This document shows positions 23,668-29,827 of a stretch of DNA of 30,163 nucleotides, in pieces. The first letter of the stretch is position 1; every line of letters starts with the position of its first letter. The position numbers and the translations under genes were made by a program. This DNA comes from a virus. The notes beneath the pieces are model-generated. The model was given only the letters and a program-made list of their open reading frames with translations, did no database searches and had not been told where the DNA came from. The stretch is from positions 24,037 to 54,199 of the IMG/VR virus record IMGVR_UViG_3300030060_006600, one strand, 5' to 3'.

Positions 23668-24585
23668 ATGAAAGAATGGAATGAATATAAAGAAATAGTT
23701 TCAGAGTTGGAAGATTTTCAAAAAAAGATGGCCAAGCTGAATGATCGCTCTAAAAAAAGATTATTAACAAAAGGCAAACAGTCAAACACGGCCCCCTATA
23801 CGGTCAAGCCTTCTTTAAAAAGGTCTAAGTCAGCACCACCCGGCTTTGGCGCAATTGGTGAGTCTGAAATTGATATTGTTCCGAACATTAAAGAAGACCT
23901 AGAGCGAAATATTTGGGAAAAAGATAACAAATTAAATGAAGAAATTTCCAAAAGATTAGTAAAGGTGGCCAAAGACTTTTACGATAAGCTAGATTTACCC
24001 GCACCAATTTTAGATATTACATTTACAGGCTCGATGGCCAACTATAATTGGACCGACATGTCGGATATTGATTTACATATTGTTGTTGATTATAAAGATA
24101 TAAATGAAGACCAAGAGCTTGTAAGAAATTACTTAATGGAAGCAAAATCAAATTGGAACCGAAATCACGATATTAGAATTAAAGGATATGAAGTGGAGAT
24201 ATATGTGCAGGACTCAAACGAGCCACACCACTCGACAGCCGTTTATTCTCTATTAAATGATGATTGGCTTATCAAACCACGTAAGAAGCGATTTGAGGCA
24301 AGTGAGGACGCAATTCGTCAAAAAGCTGACCACTTTATAAAGATGATAAATGATGCTGAAAAAAGAAGCGAAGAAGGTCGCCATGAAGAGGTTTATGGCG
24401 ACACAACTAGATTATCCGAAAAATTAAGAAATTATAGACAATCCGGTCTTGAAAAAGGCGGAGAATATTCTACAGAAAACTTAGTTTTTAAATATTTGAG
24501 AAATTCTGAAGAAATTGAGCGACTGTATGATTTAAAAAAACAATCTTATGATGCCATGATGTCAGTCAAAGAGGTGAAAAGGTAA
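23668..24585 (+). CDS. Nucleotidyltransferase (MNT/pol-beta-like) of phage type
   Basis: A 305-aa protein. I chose the ATG at 23668 over a GTG five codons upstream; the site before it (GCGAGG) is modest. The core 'ITFTGSMANYNWTDMSDIDLHIVVDY' is the nucleotidyltransferase signature GS...DxD (G121-S122, D133, D135), with a third acidic residue probably in 'GYEVEIYVQD'. Such enzymes transfer nucleotides to proteins, RNA or small molecules. The N-terminal 60 residues are basic and the C-terminal 90 are helical. A similar gene is frequent in marine T4-like phages, from memory. Target unknown; no antitoxin-like partner is visible. Confidence 0.86.
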   Translation: MKEWNEYKEIVSELEDFQKKMAKLNDRSKKRLLTKGKQSNTAPYTVKPSLKRSKSAPPGFGAIGESEIDIVPNIKEDLERNIWEKDNKLNEEISKRLVKVAKDFYDKLDLPAPILDITFTGSMANYNWTDMSDIDLHIVVDYKDINEDQELVRNYLMEAKSNWNRNHDIRIKGYEVEIYVQDSNEPHHSTAVYSLLNDDWLIKPRKKRFEASEDAIRQKADHFIKMINDAEKRSEEGRHEEVYGDTTRLSEKLRNYRQSGLEKGGEYSTENLVFKYLRNSEEIERLYDLKKQSYDAMMSVKEVKR

Positions 24586-24595
24586 TTTTTGATGT

Positions 24596-24898
24596 ATGCA
24601 AGACATAGACTTTAAACTGGGTGATATAATTCGCTGGAGAGATTCAAAAATGAGTCTTGATTATGATTATGGAATGGTCATAAAAGAGCCGCATGAAATT
24701 AGCGGGGGAACATATAGTGTAGTTGAAAAGCTTGCAGACATCACAGATTTTGAAGGCAGCACTTTTATAATGAGTGACCCGGTTATGGCCTTGAGCGTAT
24801 TTTCTTTCGCAGCCCAAAAAGTAGTAATAATCTATAAAAATCCAGAAGATTTGCCTTTATTTATAGAAAAAGTAAATTTTTATGAAGAAAGTTCTTGA
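24596..24898 (+). CDS. Small 'GD' barrel protein
   Basis: A 100-aa protein with a weak ribosome site; an ATG four bases earlier is in another frame. The start 'DIDFKLGDIIRWRDSKMSLDYDYGMVIKE' is the same 'xxGDxI' opening as several nearby genes. The middle is beta-rich. Its TGA stop is part of the -35 box of the next promoter. Function unknown. Confidence 0.66.
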   Translation: MQDIDFKLGDIIRWRDSKMSLDYDYGMVIKEPHEISGGTYSVVEKLADITDFEGSTFIMSDPVMALSVFSFAAQKVVIIYKNPEDLPLFIEKVNFYEESS

Positions 24899-24923
24899 CA
24901 TTGTATTGACTATCGAGTATAAT
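24895..24923 (+). promoter_or_regulatory. Sigma70-type promoter before the small-gene cluster
   Basis: TTGACA (24895-24900) and TATAAT (24918-24923) with a 17-base spacer. The -35 contains the TGA of the upstream gene. A further TTGAC lies 6 bases downstream of the -35. Confidence 0.75.
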
Positions 24924-24952
24924 AGTACATATAATACGGAGCTTTTAATTAT

Positions 24953-25108
24953 ATGTCTATTGAAACACAACTTTTAATTATTAAACTTTTAGATAGGGAG
25001 ATTGCGAGATCTAATCACATCGCTACCCTAAGCTATTTAGCCGATGTACGATCGGCAAAAATAGATTTTATTGATTTCGCAAAGAAATTACCCTCAAATC
25101 CCAAATAG
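24953..25108 (+). CDS. 51-aa helical protein
   Basis: A short gene with GGAG about 11 bases upstream of the ATG and a consensus promoter 30 bases before. It encodes 'MSIETQLLIIKLLDREIARS' followed by a second helix. No known motif. Supported by its position between a promoter and the next gene, whose ribosome site overlaps its end. Confidence 0.6.
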   Translation: MSIETQLLIIKLLDREIARSNHIATLSYLADVRSAKIDFIDFAKKLPSNPK

Positions 25109-25117
25109 GAGAAGATA

Positions 25118-25330
25118 ATGCGTTTTAATAAACCCGTGAGTGTTGGTGCTGGTAGTATGTCTTGGACAGTTGTATTCCAAGAGTTAAATGGAGATGTTTC
25201 TCACGCATTGGTATCAGGTGGTCATGATAAAAAAACAGCTTGGAGGCAGGTGCAATCTTTCTTCAAACAAAGGGTATTGGCCTTAATTCCCGGCAATCAT
25301 CAAGTAATCACCAAGAAACAAATGTCTTGA
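25118..25330 (+). CDS. 70-aa protein, hypothetical
   Basis: ATG with AGGAGAAG upstream, 9 bases after the preceding stop. 'MSWTVVFQELNGDVSHALVSGGHDKKTAWRQVQSFFKQRVLALIPGNHQVI' suggests two strands, a helix and a strand, similar in outline to a small double-stranded-RNA- or ribosome-binding fold, but too short to assign. Its TGA is part of the first TTGACA of the repeated promoter element. Confidence 0.64.
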   Translation: MRFNKPVSVGAGSMSWTVVFQELNGDVSHALVSGGHDKKTAWRQVQSFFKQRVLALIPGNHQVITKKQMS

Positions 25331-25381
25331 CATTTTCTTGACAACTTTTATGTAGACAAGCTTATTTCAAACGTGTATAAT
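25327..25381 (+). promoter_or_regulatory. Repeated promoter element, copy A
   Basis: Three -35-like hexamers (TTGACA 25327, TTGACA 25338, TAGACA 25353) precede TATAAT (25376-25381), the last pair with a 17-base spacer and ACGTG before the -10. The same spacing (11, 15, 23 bases) recurs in copies B and C at 27.6 and 28.9 kb. Starts the 75-aa gene at 25407. Confidence 0.8.
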
Positions 25382-25406
25382 ATATATATAAATCAGGGAG
25401 AACCCA

Positions 25407-25634
25407 ATGAGTGAAAATATTGTTAATATTACAGAAACCGCCGCAGTAGATGTAGAGTTACTCAAAGAGCAGCGTAACGCCCTACTGGAGCTTATAGAGG
25501 TTTTATCAAATTCCAATCGTTTCGATGTCGAAGAATTTTTCGCCTTCGACCGAGATGATGCCTGTGAAAAGATTGAGGGAGTAGTAAGTCTCTTGGATGC
25601 TCTACTTGATGATGCAGAAGGCTATAACCTATAA
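25407..25634 (+). CDS. 75-aa acidic protein
   Basis: ATG after a CAGGGAG site, the first gene of the copy-A promoter. Strongly acidic and helical ('VDVELLKEQRNALLELIEVLSNSNRFDVEEFFAFDRDDACEKIEGVVSLLDALLDDAEGYNL'). Such small acidic proteins behind strong phage promoters are often inhibitors of host enzymes, but that is a guess. No conserved motif. Confidence 0.68.
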   Translation: MSENIVNITETAAVDVELLKEQRNALLELIEVLSNSNRFDVEEFFAFDRDDACEKIEGVVSLLDALLDDAEGYNL

Positions 25635-25660
25635 TTTAATTTTTTGAGTGAGAGAATAAA

Positions 25661-26017
25661 ATGATTAAGACTTGCAAACACTGTGAAATTGAATTTAACT
25701 TACATTCACGTCGAAAGAAACTTGTTGGCGGATATATCAATGAGTGCCCCGATTGCGTTGAGGAAAACGGCGGCGACCAATCCCCACCCAAGTACCTCGG
25801 AGTCACAGCCGGTAACGGTAAAATGACAGATGTTACTATCCTCAAATTTGAAGACCAAGCATCTCGAAACTCTTTCCAGAAAGCATGGCGTAACAATGTT
25901 GGCCAGAACTTAGGTAAGGAATGTCAAATCGGTAAACATACTTCCATGACATCAGGCCTAAAGTTCAAGATTGTTTCAGAGAACCGAGGCAACGACAACC
26001 ACAAGGGCAAACTATAA
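25661..26017 (+). CDS. Zinc-ribbon protein
   Basis: A 118-aa protein. Two CxxC knuckles (C5/C8 'CKHC' and C29/C32 'CPDC') form a small treble-clef or zinc-ribbon at the start. The rest is basic and beta-rich ('DVTILKFEDQASRNSFQKAWRNNVGQNLGKECQIG'). A GAGTGAGAG site precedes. It may bind nucleic acid or a host transcription or translation factor. Unknown target. Confidence 0.78.
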   Translation: MIKTCKHCEIEFNLHSRRKKLVGGYINECPDCVEENGGDQSPPKYLGVTAGNGKMTDVTILKFEDQASRNSFQKAWRNNVGQNLGKECQIGKHTSMTSGLKFKIVSENRGNDNHKGKL

Positions 26018-26145
26018 TGCAGCATTTAACTAACTGTCATGGAGAGTGGACTGCCTTAGTCGCACTAGCGGGATACTTTTCTTTTAGTGCCCTGTGGGTT
26101 AAATTAAGATGGGAATCCTTTAAGGGGTCAAAGAATGAGGGTTGA
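26017..26145 (+). CDS. 42-aa small membrane protein
   Basis: ATG overlaps the stop of the zinc-ribbon gene (TAATG) and its TGA overlaps the next gene. 'WTALVALAGYFSFSALWVKLRW' is a single membrane helix, and the tail is basic ('KGSKNEG'). Tight overlap on both sides supports it as a real gene. Unknown role. Confidence 0.55.
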   Translation: MQHLTNCHGEWTALVALAGYFSFSALWVKLRWESFKGSKNEG

Positions 26146-26374
26146 AGATATCCAAACGGGCATGATTTTAAATTGGCAATCAACCACATGGCCCGACAAA
26201 ACCAGCCGATGGATTGTCTTAGAGCAAATAGAAAACCTACACGTAGAGGGTAGAAGATTTGAAATATTCTGTATTAAGTCTGACTTGAATTCGGCCCCTA
26301 CTATAAATCAATCAACAACTTACGTTTTTCATTCTGAAAACATCCACCGATTCAGTGTTCATTCCCAAATTTAA
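26135..26374 (+). CDS. Small 'GM' barrel protein
   Basis: A 79-aa protein with an AAGGGG site. 'VEDIQTGMILNWQSTTWPDKTSRWIVLEQIENLHVEGRRFEIFCIKSDLN' has the 'xxG[DM]xI' opening and strand pattern of the small-barrel group seen in this window. Starts inside the preceding 42-aa gene. Function unknown. Confidence 0.66.
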   Translation: MRVEDIQTGMILNWQSTTWPDKTSRWIVLEQIENLHVEGRRFEIFCIKSDLNSAPTINQSTTYVFHSENIHRFSVHSQI

Positions 26375-26393
26375 AAATAATTTCATTTTTTTC

Positions 26394-26422
26394 TTGACAA
26401 CCTTAAACAAAATGTGTATAAT
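26394..26422 (+). promoter_or_regulatory. Sigma70-type promoter, extended -10
   Basis: TTGACA (26394-26399) and TATAAT (26417-26422) with a 17-base spacer and TGTG just before the -10, as in the three-copy element but without the extra upstream hexamers. Confidence 0.75.
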
Positions 26423-26450
26423 ATATCATAACTTAAACAATGGAGCACAA

Positions 26451-26603
26451 ATGCTTAATGACCCATCACTTGCAGACCTTTACAATCAAACCTCTGAAGA
26501 ATATTACGATGGTCTTTCCTCGTTCGATGATGAAGAAATTGATATGGATGACGAGTGTCCAGACTGGATTAAGGAGCAGCTAGATGAAGAACTTCCATTT
26601 TAA
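26451..26603 (+). CDS. 50-aa acidic protein
   Basis: ATG 28 bases after the -10 with TGGAGC upstream. Strongly acidic ('YYDGLSSFDDEEIDMDDECPDWIKEQLDEELPF'). First gene of its promoter; the next gene begins inside its end. No motif recognised. Confidence 0.62.
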   Translation: MLNDPSLADLYNQTSEEYYDGLSSFDDEEIDMDDECPDWIKEQLDEELPF

Positions 26604-26823
26604 TAATGGGGATAAGTTGAAAATTTCTTTCAACGATAAAGCGTCATCTCGAACAAAAGGCCGTGTAAAAGACCACGGCCCTTTATTTGTATTTTTTAAA
26701 GAAACCAAGTCATTTCGAGGTGCCGGACTCCTATCCTCTCGCGAGTGTGTTCTAGTCGGTTCTCTATCTACAGGATGGGATGGCTGGCTACCCTGTGATG
26801 AAATAGCGATTATAAAAGAGTGA
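26584..26823 (+). CDS. Small 'GD' barrel protein
   Basis: A 79-aa protein whose ATG lies 7 bases after an AAGGAG site inside the previous gene. 'HFNNGDKLKISFNDKASSRTKGRVKDHGPLFVFFK' continues the GD-type small-barrel theme. A terminator-like hairpin lies within the coding sequence (26656-26697). Overlaps the next gene by 4 nt. Confidence 0.68.
   Translation: MKNFHFNNGDKLKISFNDKASSRTKGRVKDHGPLFVFFKETKSFRGAGLLSSRECVLVGSLSTGWDGWLPCDEIAIIKE
26656..26697 (+). terminator. Possible intragenic terminator/attenuator hairpin
   Basis: GGCCGTG (26659-26665) and CACGGCC (26674-26680) form a 7-bp stem with an 8-base loop, flanked upstream by A-tract and downstream by a T-rich run. It sits inside the coding region of the 79-aa gene, so it may be partial attenuation or coincidence. 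Confidence 0.35.
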
Positions 26824-27068
26824 GGCCCCTAGTAGAGGTACCCTATTATCCCGGCTGCTTATTGAAAGAATATTGCAACCGACTAAGAGACAATCATCCA
26901 ATCCTACAGGGGCTGTTTCTCATAATTAGTATGGACGAGTTTGATGTCAAGGCTATATCTTTATATGATAAGGATGGATATTTTAAAATTAATGAATCGG
27001 TAGGAATTTCTCACGAAGATTTACACAGAAAGCAAAATAGTTTTTTATGGGTAATACAGGAGCCTTAA
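26820..27068 (+). CDS. 82-aa protein, hypothetical
   Basis: GTG start (GTGA overlap with the previous TGA). The first 20 residues contain Pro, Cys and Tyr; the rest is mixed ('LQGLFLIISMDEFDVKAISLYDKDGYFKINESVGISHEDLHRK'). No known motif. Coupled to its neighbours by overlap. Function unknown. Confidence 0.62.
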   Translation: MRPLVEVPYYPGCLLKEYCNRLRDNHPILQGLFLIISMDEFDVKAISLYDKDGYFKINESVGISHEDLHRKQNSFLWVIQEP

Positions 27069-27317
27069 ATGATTTTGACGCAGGGTGATATTATAGATGT
27101 GATCGGCGCATTGACTCACTTCTCTCGTCATATAGTTTTAGGATCTCACTATGATGACGAGTATGAGGAAAAGGTATACTCTACTTACGCCATATATATA
27201 GCCGATGAATCAGATAAAGATAGATTAAACACAGTTTGGAAAATGCCACTAGATAGTTATGTGGAGAGAGATGAAGAAAACATAGTGATAATAATAAAGG
27301 AGCAATATGAAAAATAA
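27069..27317 (+). CDS. Small 'GD' barrel protein
   Basis: An 82-aa protein starting one base after the previous stop, with AGGAG in its end. Starts 'MILTQGDIIDVIGALTHFSRHIVLGSHYDDEYEEKVYSTYAIYIADE' and ends acidic. Same 'GDII' opening as others in the window. Overlaps the next gene by 11 nt. Confidence 0.68.
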   Translation: MILTQGDIIDVIGALTHFSRHIVLGSHYDDEYEEKVYSTYAIYIADESDKDRLNTVWKMPLDSYVERDEENIVIIIKEQYEK

Positions 27318-27450
27318 AATTAAAAAGAGAAATATTGTAGCCCTACAAATGCAACACCGACACAAAAACGGCGGGTCAGCAGGATTTCATAATAAAAAAG
27401 GCTATTCTAGGAAAGAAAAACACAAAAGAAGGGAAAAATGGCCCCAATAA
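27307..27450 (+). CDS. 47-aa very basic protein
   Basis: ATG with AAGGAGC upstream; overlaps both neighbours. More than a third Lys/Arg/His ('MKNKIKKRNIVALQMQHRHKN', 'RKEKHKRREKWPQ'). Likely binds nucleic acid or is a disordered basic peptide. No fold assigned. Confidence 0.55.
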   Translation: MKNKIKKRNIVALQMQHRHKNGGSAGFHNKKGYSRKEKHKRREKWPQ

Positions 27451-27644
27451 AATTAAACCAACTACAGGCTTTTGAATTTGATAACGGTCAGGATTTATTA
27501 TCAGGGCCAGTCGGTACTTGGTTTGAAGCTCCAGCCAATCAGATACTTCCTCCAGAAGATAAGCCAAATAGAGAAAAACTATTATTTGTTAGGACACAAT
27601 CCTGTGGTCCGGGATGGTATCAAATACATCCTAAAATCTCTTGA
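27438..27644 (+). CDS. 68-aa protein, hypothetical
   Basis: ATG after AAGAAGGGAA inside the preceding gene. The sequence is beta-like with a conserved-looking 'GPVGTWFEAPANQILPPEDKP' and 'GPGWYQIHP'. Its TGA stop forms part of the first TTGACA of promoter copy B. Function unknown. Confidence 0.62.
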   Translation: MAPIKLNQLQAFEFDNGQDLLSGPVGTWFEAPANQILPPEDKPNREKLLFVRTQSCGPGWYQIHPKIS

Positions 27645-27695
27645 CATTCTCTTGACAACTTTGTTGTAGACAAGACCTTTTCAAACGTGTATAAT
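27641..27695 (+). promoter_or_regulatory. Repeated promoter element, copy B
   Basis: TTGACA 27641 and 27652, TAGACA 27667, TATAAT 27690-27695, with the same spacing as copies A and C. Precedes the 199-aa gene at 27722. Confidence 0.8.
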
Positions 27696-27721
27696 GTATA
27701 TACAAATCAGGGAGATATTAC

Positions 27722-28321
27722 ATGTCTGATAAGCAAGCCGAAAGACTTCAAAAACTCGTCGAGAATCCAAATCTTAATAACTGGGAAAAGAACTTTATTG
27801 CCTCTGTAAATTACTATTTTCAAAAGCATGGTCGTGTTTCCAATAAGCAATGGGCAACGGTCCAAAAGGTGGAAGCAAATTACTCTCCCGAAGTTATCGC
27901 CCAACGTCAGGCATGGAATGATGACTTCACCGATGAAATGCGCCAGAAATGGGAGATAGCTATGGATTACTATGAAAATAATCCTCCCTATTTTCAAGAT
28001 TTGGTCACGCGATATCGCTTATCCCCCGAAATGATTCCAACCTCAAAGATGTACAATAAGATTGTTGAGAACAAATACGTTCGGAATGTTATCGCCACCA
28101 TTCAATCAGAGCCTCTCTACGAGGTGGGCTGCTTGGTTCAAGTGCGTCGAACCGCGAAAGGGCCACACTATCGCTTTCGTGACTGCATCGCGCTGGTAGT
28201 GGATAACTCTGGACCTGTAACTTCAGCCACCAAGGGCGCAAAGACCTATTCTATTCTACCATTCGGTGAAACCGCACCTGTAAAGATTCAAGAGCGATGG
28301 CTAAAAAGGAAGAGGGGCTAA
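27722..28321 (+). CDS. 199-aa two-part protein, possible SH3-like C-terminus
   Basis: ATG after a GGGAG site, first gene of copy B. Residues 1-60 are helical with an 'NWEKNFIASVNYYFQKHGRVSNKQW' segment that recalls small phage proteins of unknown role. Residues 130-199 are beta-rich ('EVGCLVQVRRTAKGPHYRFRDCIALVVDNSGPVTSATKGAKTYSILPFG') and could be a KOW/SH3-like nucleic-acid binder. The C-terminus is basic ('RWLKRKRG'). No firm family. Confidence 0.8.
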   Translation: MSDKQAERLQKLVENPNLNNWEKNFIASVNYYFQKHGRVSNKQWATVQKVEANYSPEVIAQRQAWNDDFTDEMRQKWEIAMDYYENNPPYFQDLVTRYRLSPEMIPTSKMYNKIVENKYVRNVIATIQSEPLYEVGCLVQVRRTAKGPHYRFRDCIALVVDNSGPVTSATKGAKTYSILPFGETAPVKIQERWLKRKRG

Positions 28322-28323
28322 TC

Positions 28324-28605
28324 ATGGCTAGTATAGAACAATATGACGATATTATGATTAACACTAACCCCAAGGTTCTATGTCCCTTCACACTAAAGGA
28401 GGGCATGAATATTTTCAGCGTTTTTAAAGCCCTTCCTTTTAAAGTGCATAACCGCTGGCTTGTTCTCAAAATTACCGAAGAACAGTGGGGAAGGCCTAAA
28501 GCCTTTTGTGTGTTACTGTATGGACACCGAGCATACACGCCGGGAGAAACAACAAAGACGATAGATTTATGCTCATTGCCTAGAGATTTGTGGAGGATGT
28601 GTTAG
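28324..28605 (+). CDS. 93-aa hypothetical protein
   Basis: I chose the ATG at 28324 (GAGGGG 7 bases upstream) over an in-frame ATG at 28297 that overlaps the preceding gene. 'NPKVLCPFTLKEGMNIFSVFKALPFKVHNRWLVLKITEEQWGRPKAFCVLLYGHRAYTPG' has a small-barrel look. The following 355 bases contain no coding sequence. Confidence 0.7.
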   Translation: MASIEQYDDIMINTNPKVLCPFTLKEGMNIFSVFKALPFKVHNRWLVLKITEEQWGRPKAFCVLLYGHRAYTPGETTKTIDLCSLPRDLWRMC

Positions 28606-28627
28606 TGTTAAACTTCTGAATATTGGG

Positions 28628-28862
28628 CTATCAAGGTTAAAAGTGCACCATGGAAAATCCAGACCAATATCTGACAGGTCTGGCTCCTGATTCTAAGGGC
28701 GAAGGTTGAGCTTCACAGGGTGACGCAATATATGTTTTCAATGCTCATTATCAAGGTGACAGCAGTTGGCTGTATCAATAAAGAAATTTCAGATTAGGAT
28801 GGCGGGAATCCGAGTAAACCGCCCACGTCGCTGGATGAACAGTTCCCGCCTCACCTTGATAG
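28628..28862 (+). ncRNA. Candidate structured RNA with alternative closing strands
   Basis: A 235-base stretch in the longest gene-free region (28606-28960). Closing stem CTATCAAGGT (28628-28637) with ACCTTGATAG (28853-28862), 10 perfect pairs. A second 11-bp partner for the same 3' strand lies inside: TATCAAGGTGA (28749-28759) with TCACCTTGATA (28851-28861). Further hairpins: CCAGACC/GGTCTGG (28659-28683), TGAGC/GCTCA (28707-28747), ACAGC/GCTGT (28759-28773) and GGCGGGAA/TTCCCGCC (28801-28850). No known RNA family is recognised, no promoter is evident just upstream and no T-tract terminator follows. Strand is inferred from gene direction. Confidence 0.5.
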
Positions 28863-28875
28863 TCCATTAATTCTC

Positions 28876-28930
28876 TTGACATTCTCTTGACAACTTTTAT
28901 GTAGACACGATAAGAAAAAACGTGTATAAT
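28876..28930 (+). promoter_or_regulatory. Repeated promoter element, copy C
   Basis: TTGACA 28876 and 28887, TAGACA 28902, TATAAT 28925-28930, same spacing as copies A and B, 14 bases after the structured-RNA candidate. Drives the zinc-knuckle gene at 28961. Confidence 0.8.
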
Positions 28931-28960
28931 GTATATGCAATTAAGACAGGAGCCTATCAC

Positions 28961-29827
28961 ATGCCTATCGTTCATAAATCATACAAAAAAACCGTTCGTT
29001 GTGGATACTGCCGTCAGCCGGGACACAATAAATCATCTTGCCCGCAATACGCCGCCCGTATCGAGGAAATTCGCGCAGAATCCGGTGATGACCATTATGC
29101 AGTCGCAGCTTACGATTACAAAAAGAACAAGCGCAAGGCAGCAGGCAAAAATCGTAGCTGCTCCTATTGTGGAGAGAAGGGACACAACCGGAAGACCTGT
29201 AACGCTCTCAAATCTGACATGTTCGCGGTAAAAGCTAAGAACACTGAATACCGCAAGGGCTTATTCAACGCGATGGTAAATAATGGTATTTTTACAGGTG
29301 CTATCGTTAAGAGCACAAACAATACCAGACTGATAGATACGAAGGACTATCAAGCTGGCCGCTGGCAGATTCCTATGGTAATCACTCGTGTGGTGTGGGA
29401 GCATCTTAATATTTGGGAAACCGAATTCCGCTATTATAGCAGCACTATGGGCGAACGCAGCCCATTCGAGGCGAAGCCTCTGGACGAGCTTACCACTCCT
29501 TACCCCCATAGAATGGGATTTCCGCAAGACTATGATTTAGTATGGAACAAGATGACTTCGGACATCTTTGAGAAATATACAGCAGGTCTGGACGACTGGT
29601 ATGGCAGGTTTAAGCACACTTATTTTTGTACCGTGGTATCTCCGGTTAATGCAGAAAAGCCACCGCTTGGTTGGTTGACTTGCGACGATACCGAGAGCCA
29701 AAAGAGTCTAAAAGAGTTCTTCAAAAAGCGAACTTCTAAGGACATTTATCGCTCGCACACGAAGGGCTTGACCCGCGATGAAGAGTTTGAATTGAGACAG
29801 AAAGAAATGGAAGAAGGAAGCCTATAA
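28961..29827 (+). CDS. Double CCHC zinc-knuckle protein
   Basis: A 288-aa protein starting at ATG 28961 after ACAGGAG; an upstream GTG is inside the promoter and unlikely. Two perfect zinc knuckles, C14-x2-C17-x4-H22-x4-C27 and C67-x2-C70-x4-H75-x4-C80, are of the type that binds single-stranded RNA or DNA in retroviral Gag and some eukaryotic proteins. The 200-residue remainder ('YWGR'-type aromatic-rich, 'KSLKEFFKKRTSKDIYRS') is not recognised. It follows directly on the structured-RNA candidate. Rare in phages as a pair, so a role in RNA handling is suggested but untested. Confidence 0.86.
   Translation: MPIVHKSYKKTVRCGYCRQPGHNKSSCPQYAARIEEIRAESGDDHYAVAAYDYKKNKRKAAGKNRSCSYCGEKGHNRKTCNALKSDMFAVKAKNTEYRKGLFNAMVNNGIFTGAIVKSTNNTRLIDTKDYQAGRWQIPMVITRVVWEHLNIWETEFRYYSSTMGERSPFEAKPLDELTTPYPHRMGFPQDYDLVWNKMTSDIFEKYTAGLDDWYGRFKHTYFCTVVSPVNAEKPPLGWLTCDDTESQKSLKEFFKKRTSKDIYRSHTKGLTRDEEFELRQKEMEEGSL

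Noticed and set aside
28606-28960. tRNA, tmRNA, RNase P or group I intron in the gene-free region
   Set aside because: No TpsiC loop with acceptor stem, no tag-peptide frame and no conserved P/Q/R/S core words were found.
28775-28975. Minus-strand reading frame of 66 codons over the non-coding region
   Set aside because: It runs through the consensus promoter and stem strands, has no good ribosome site, and every other gene is on the + strand.
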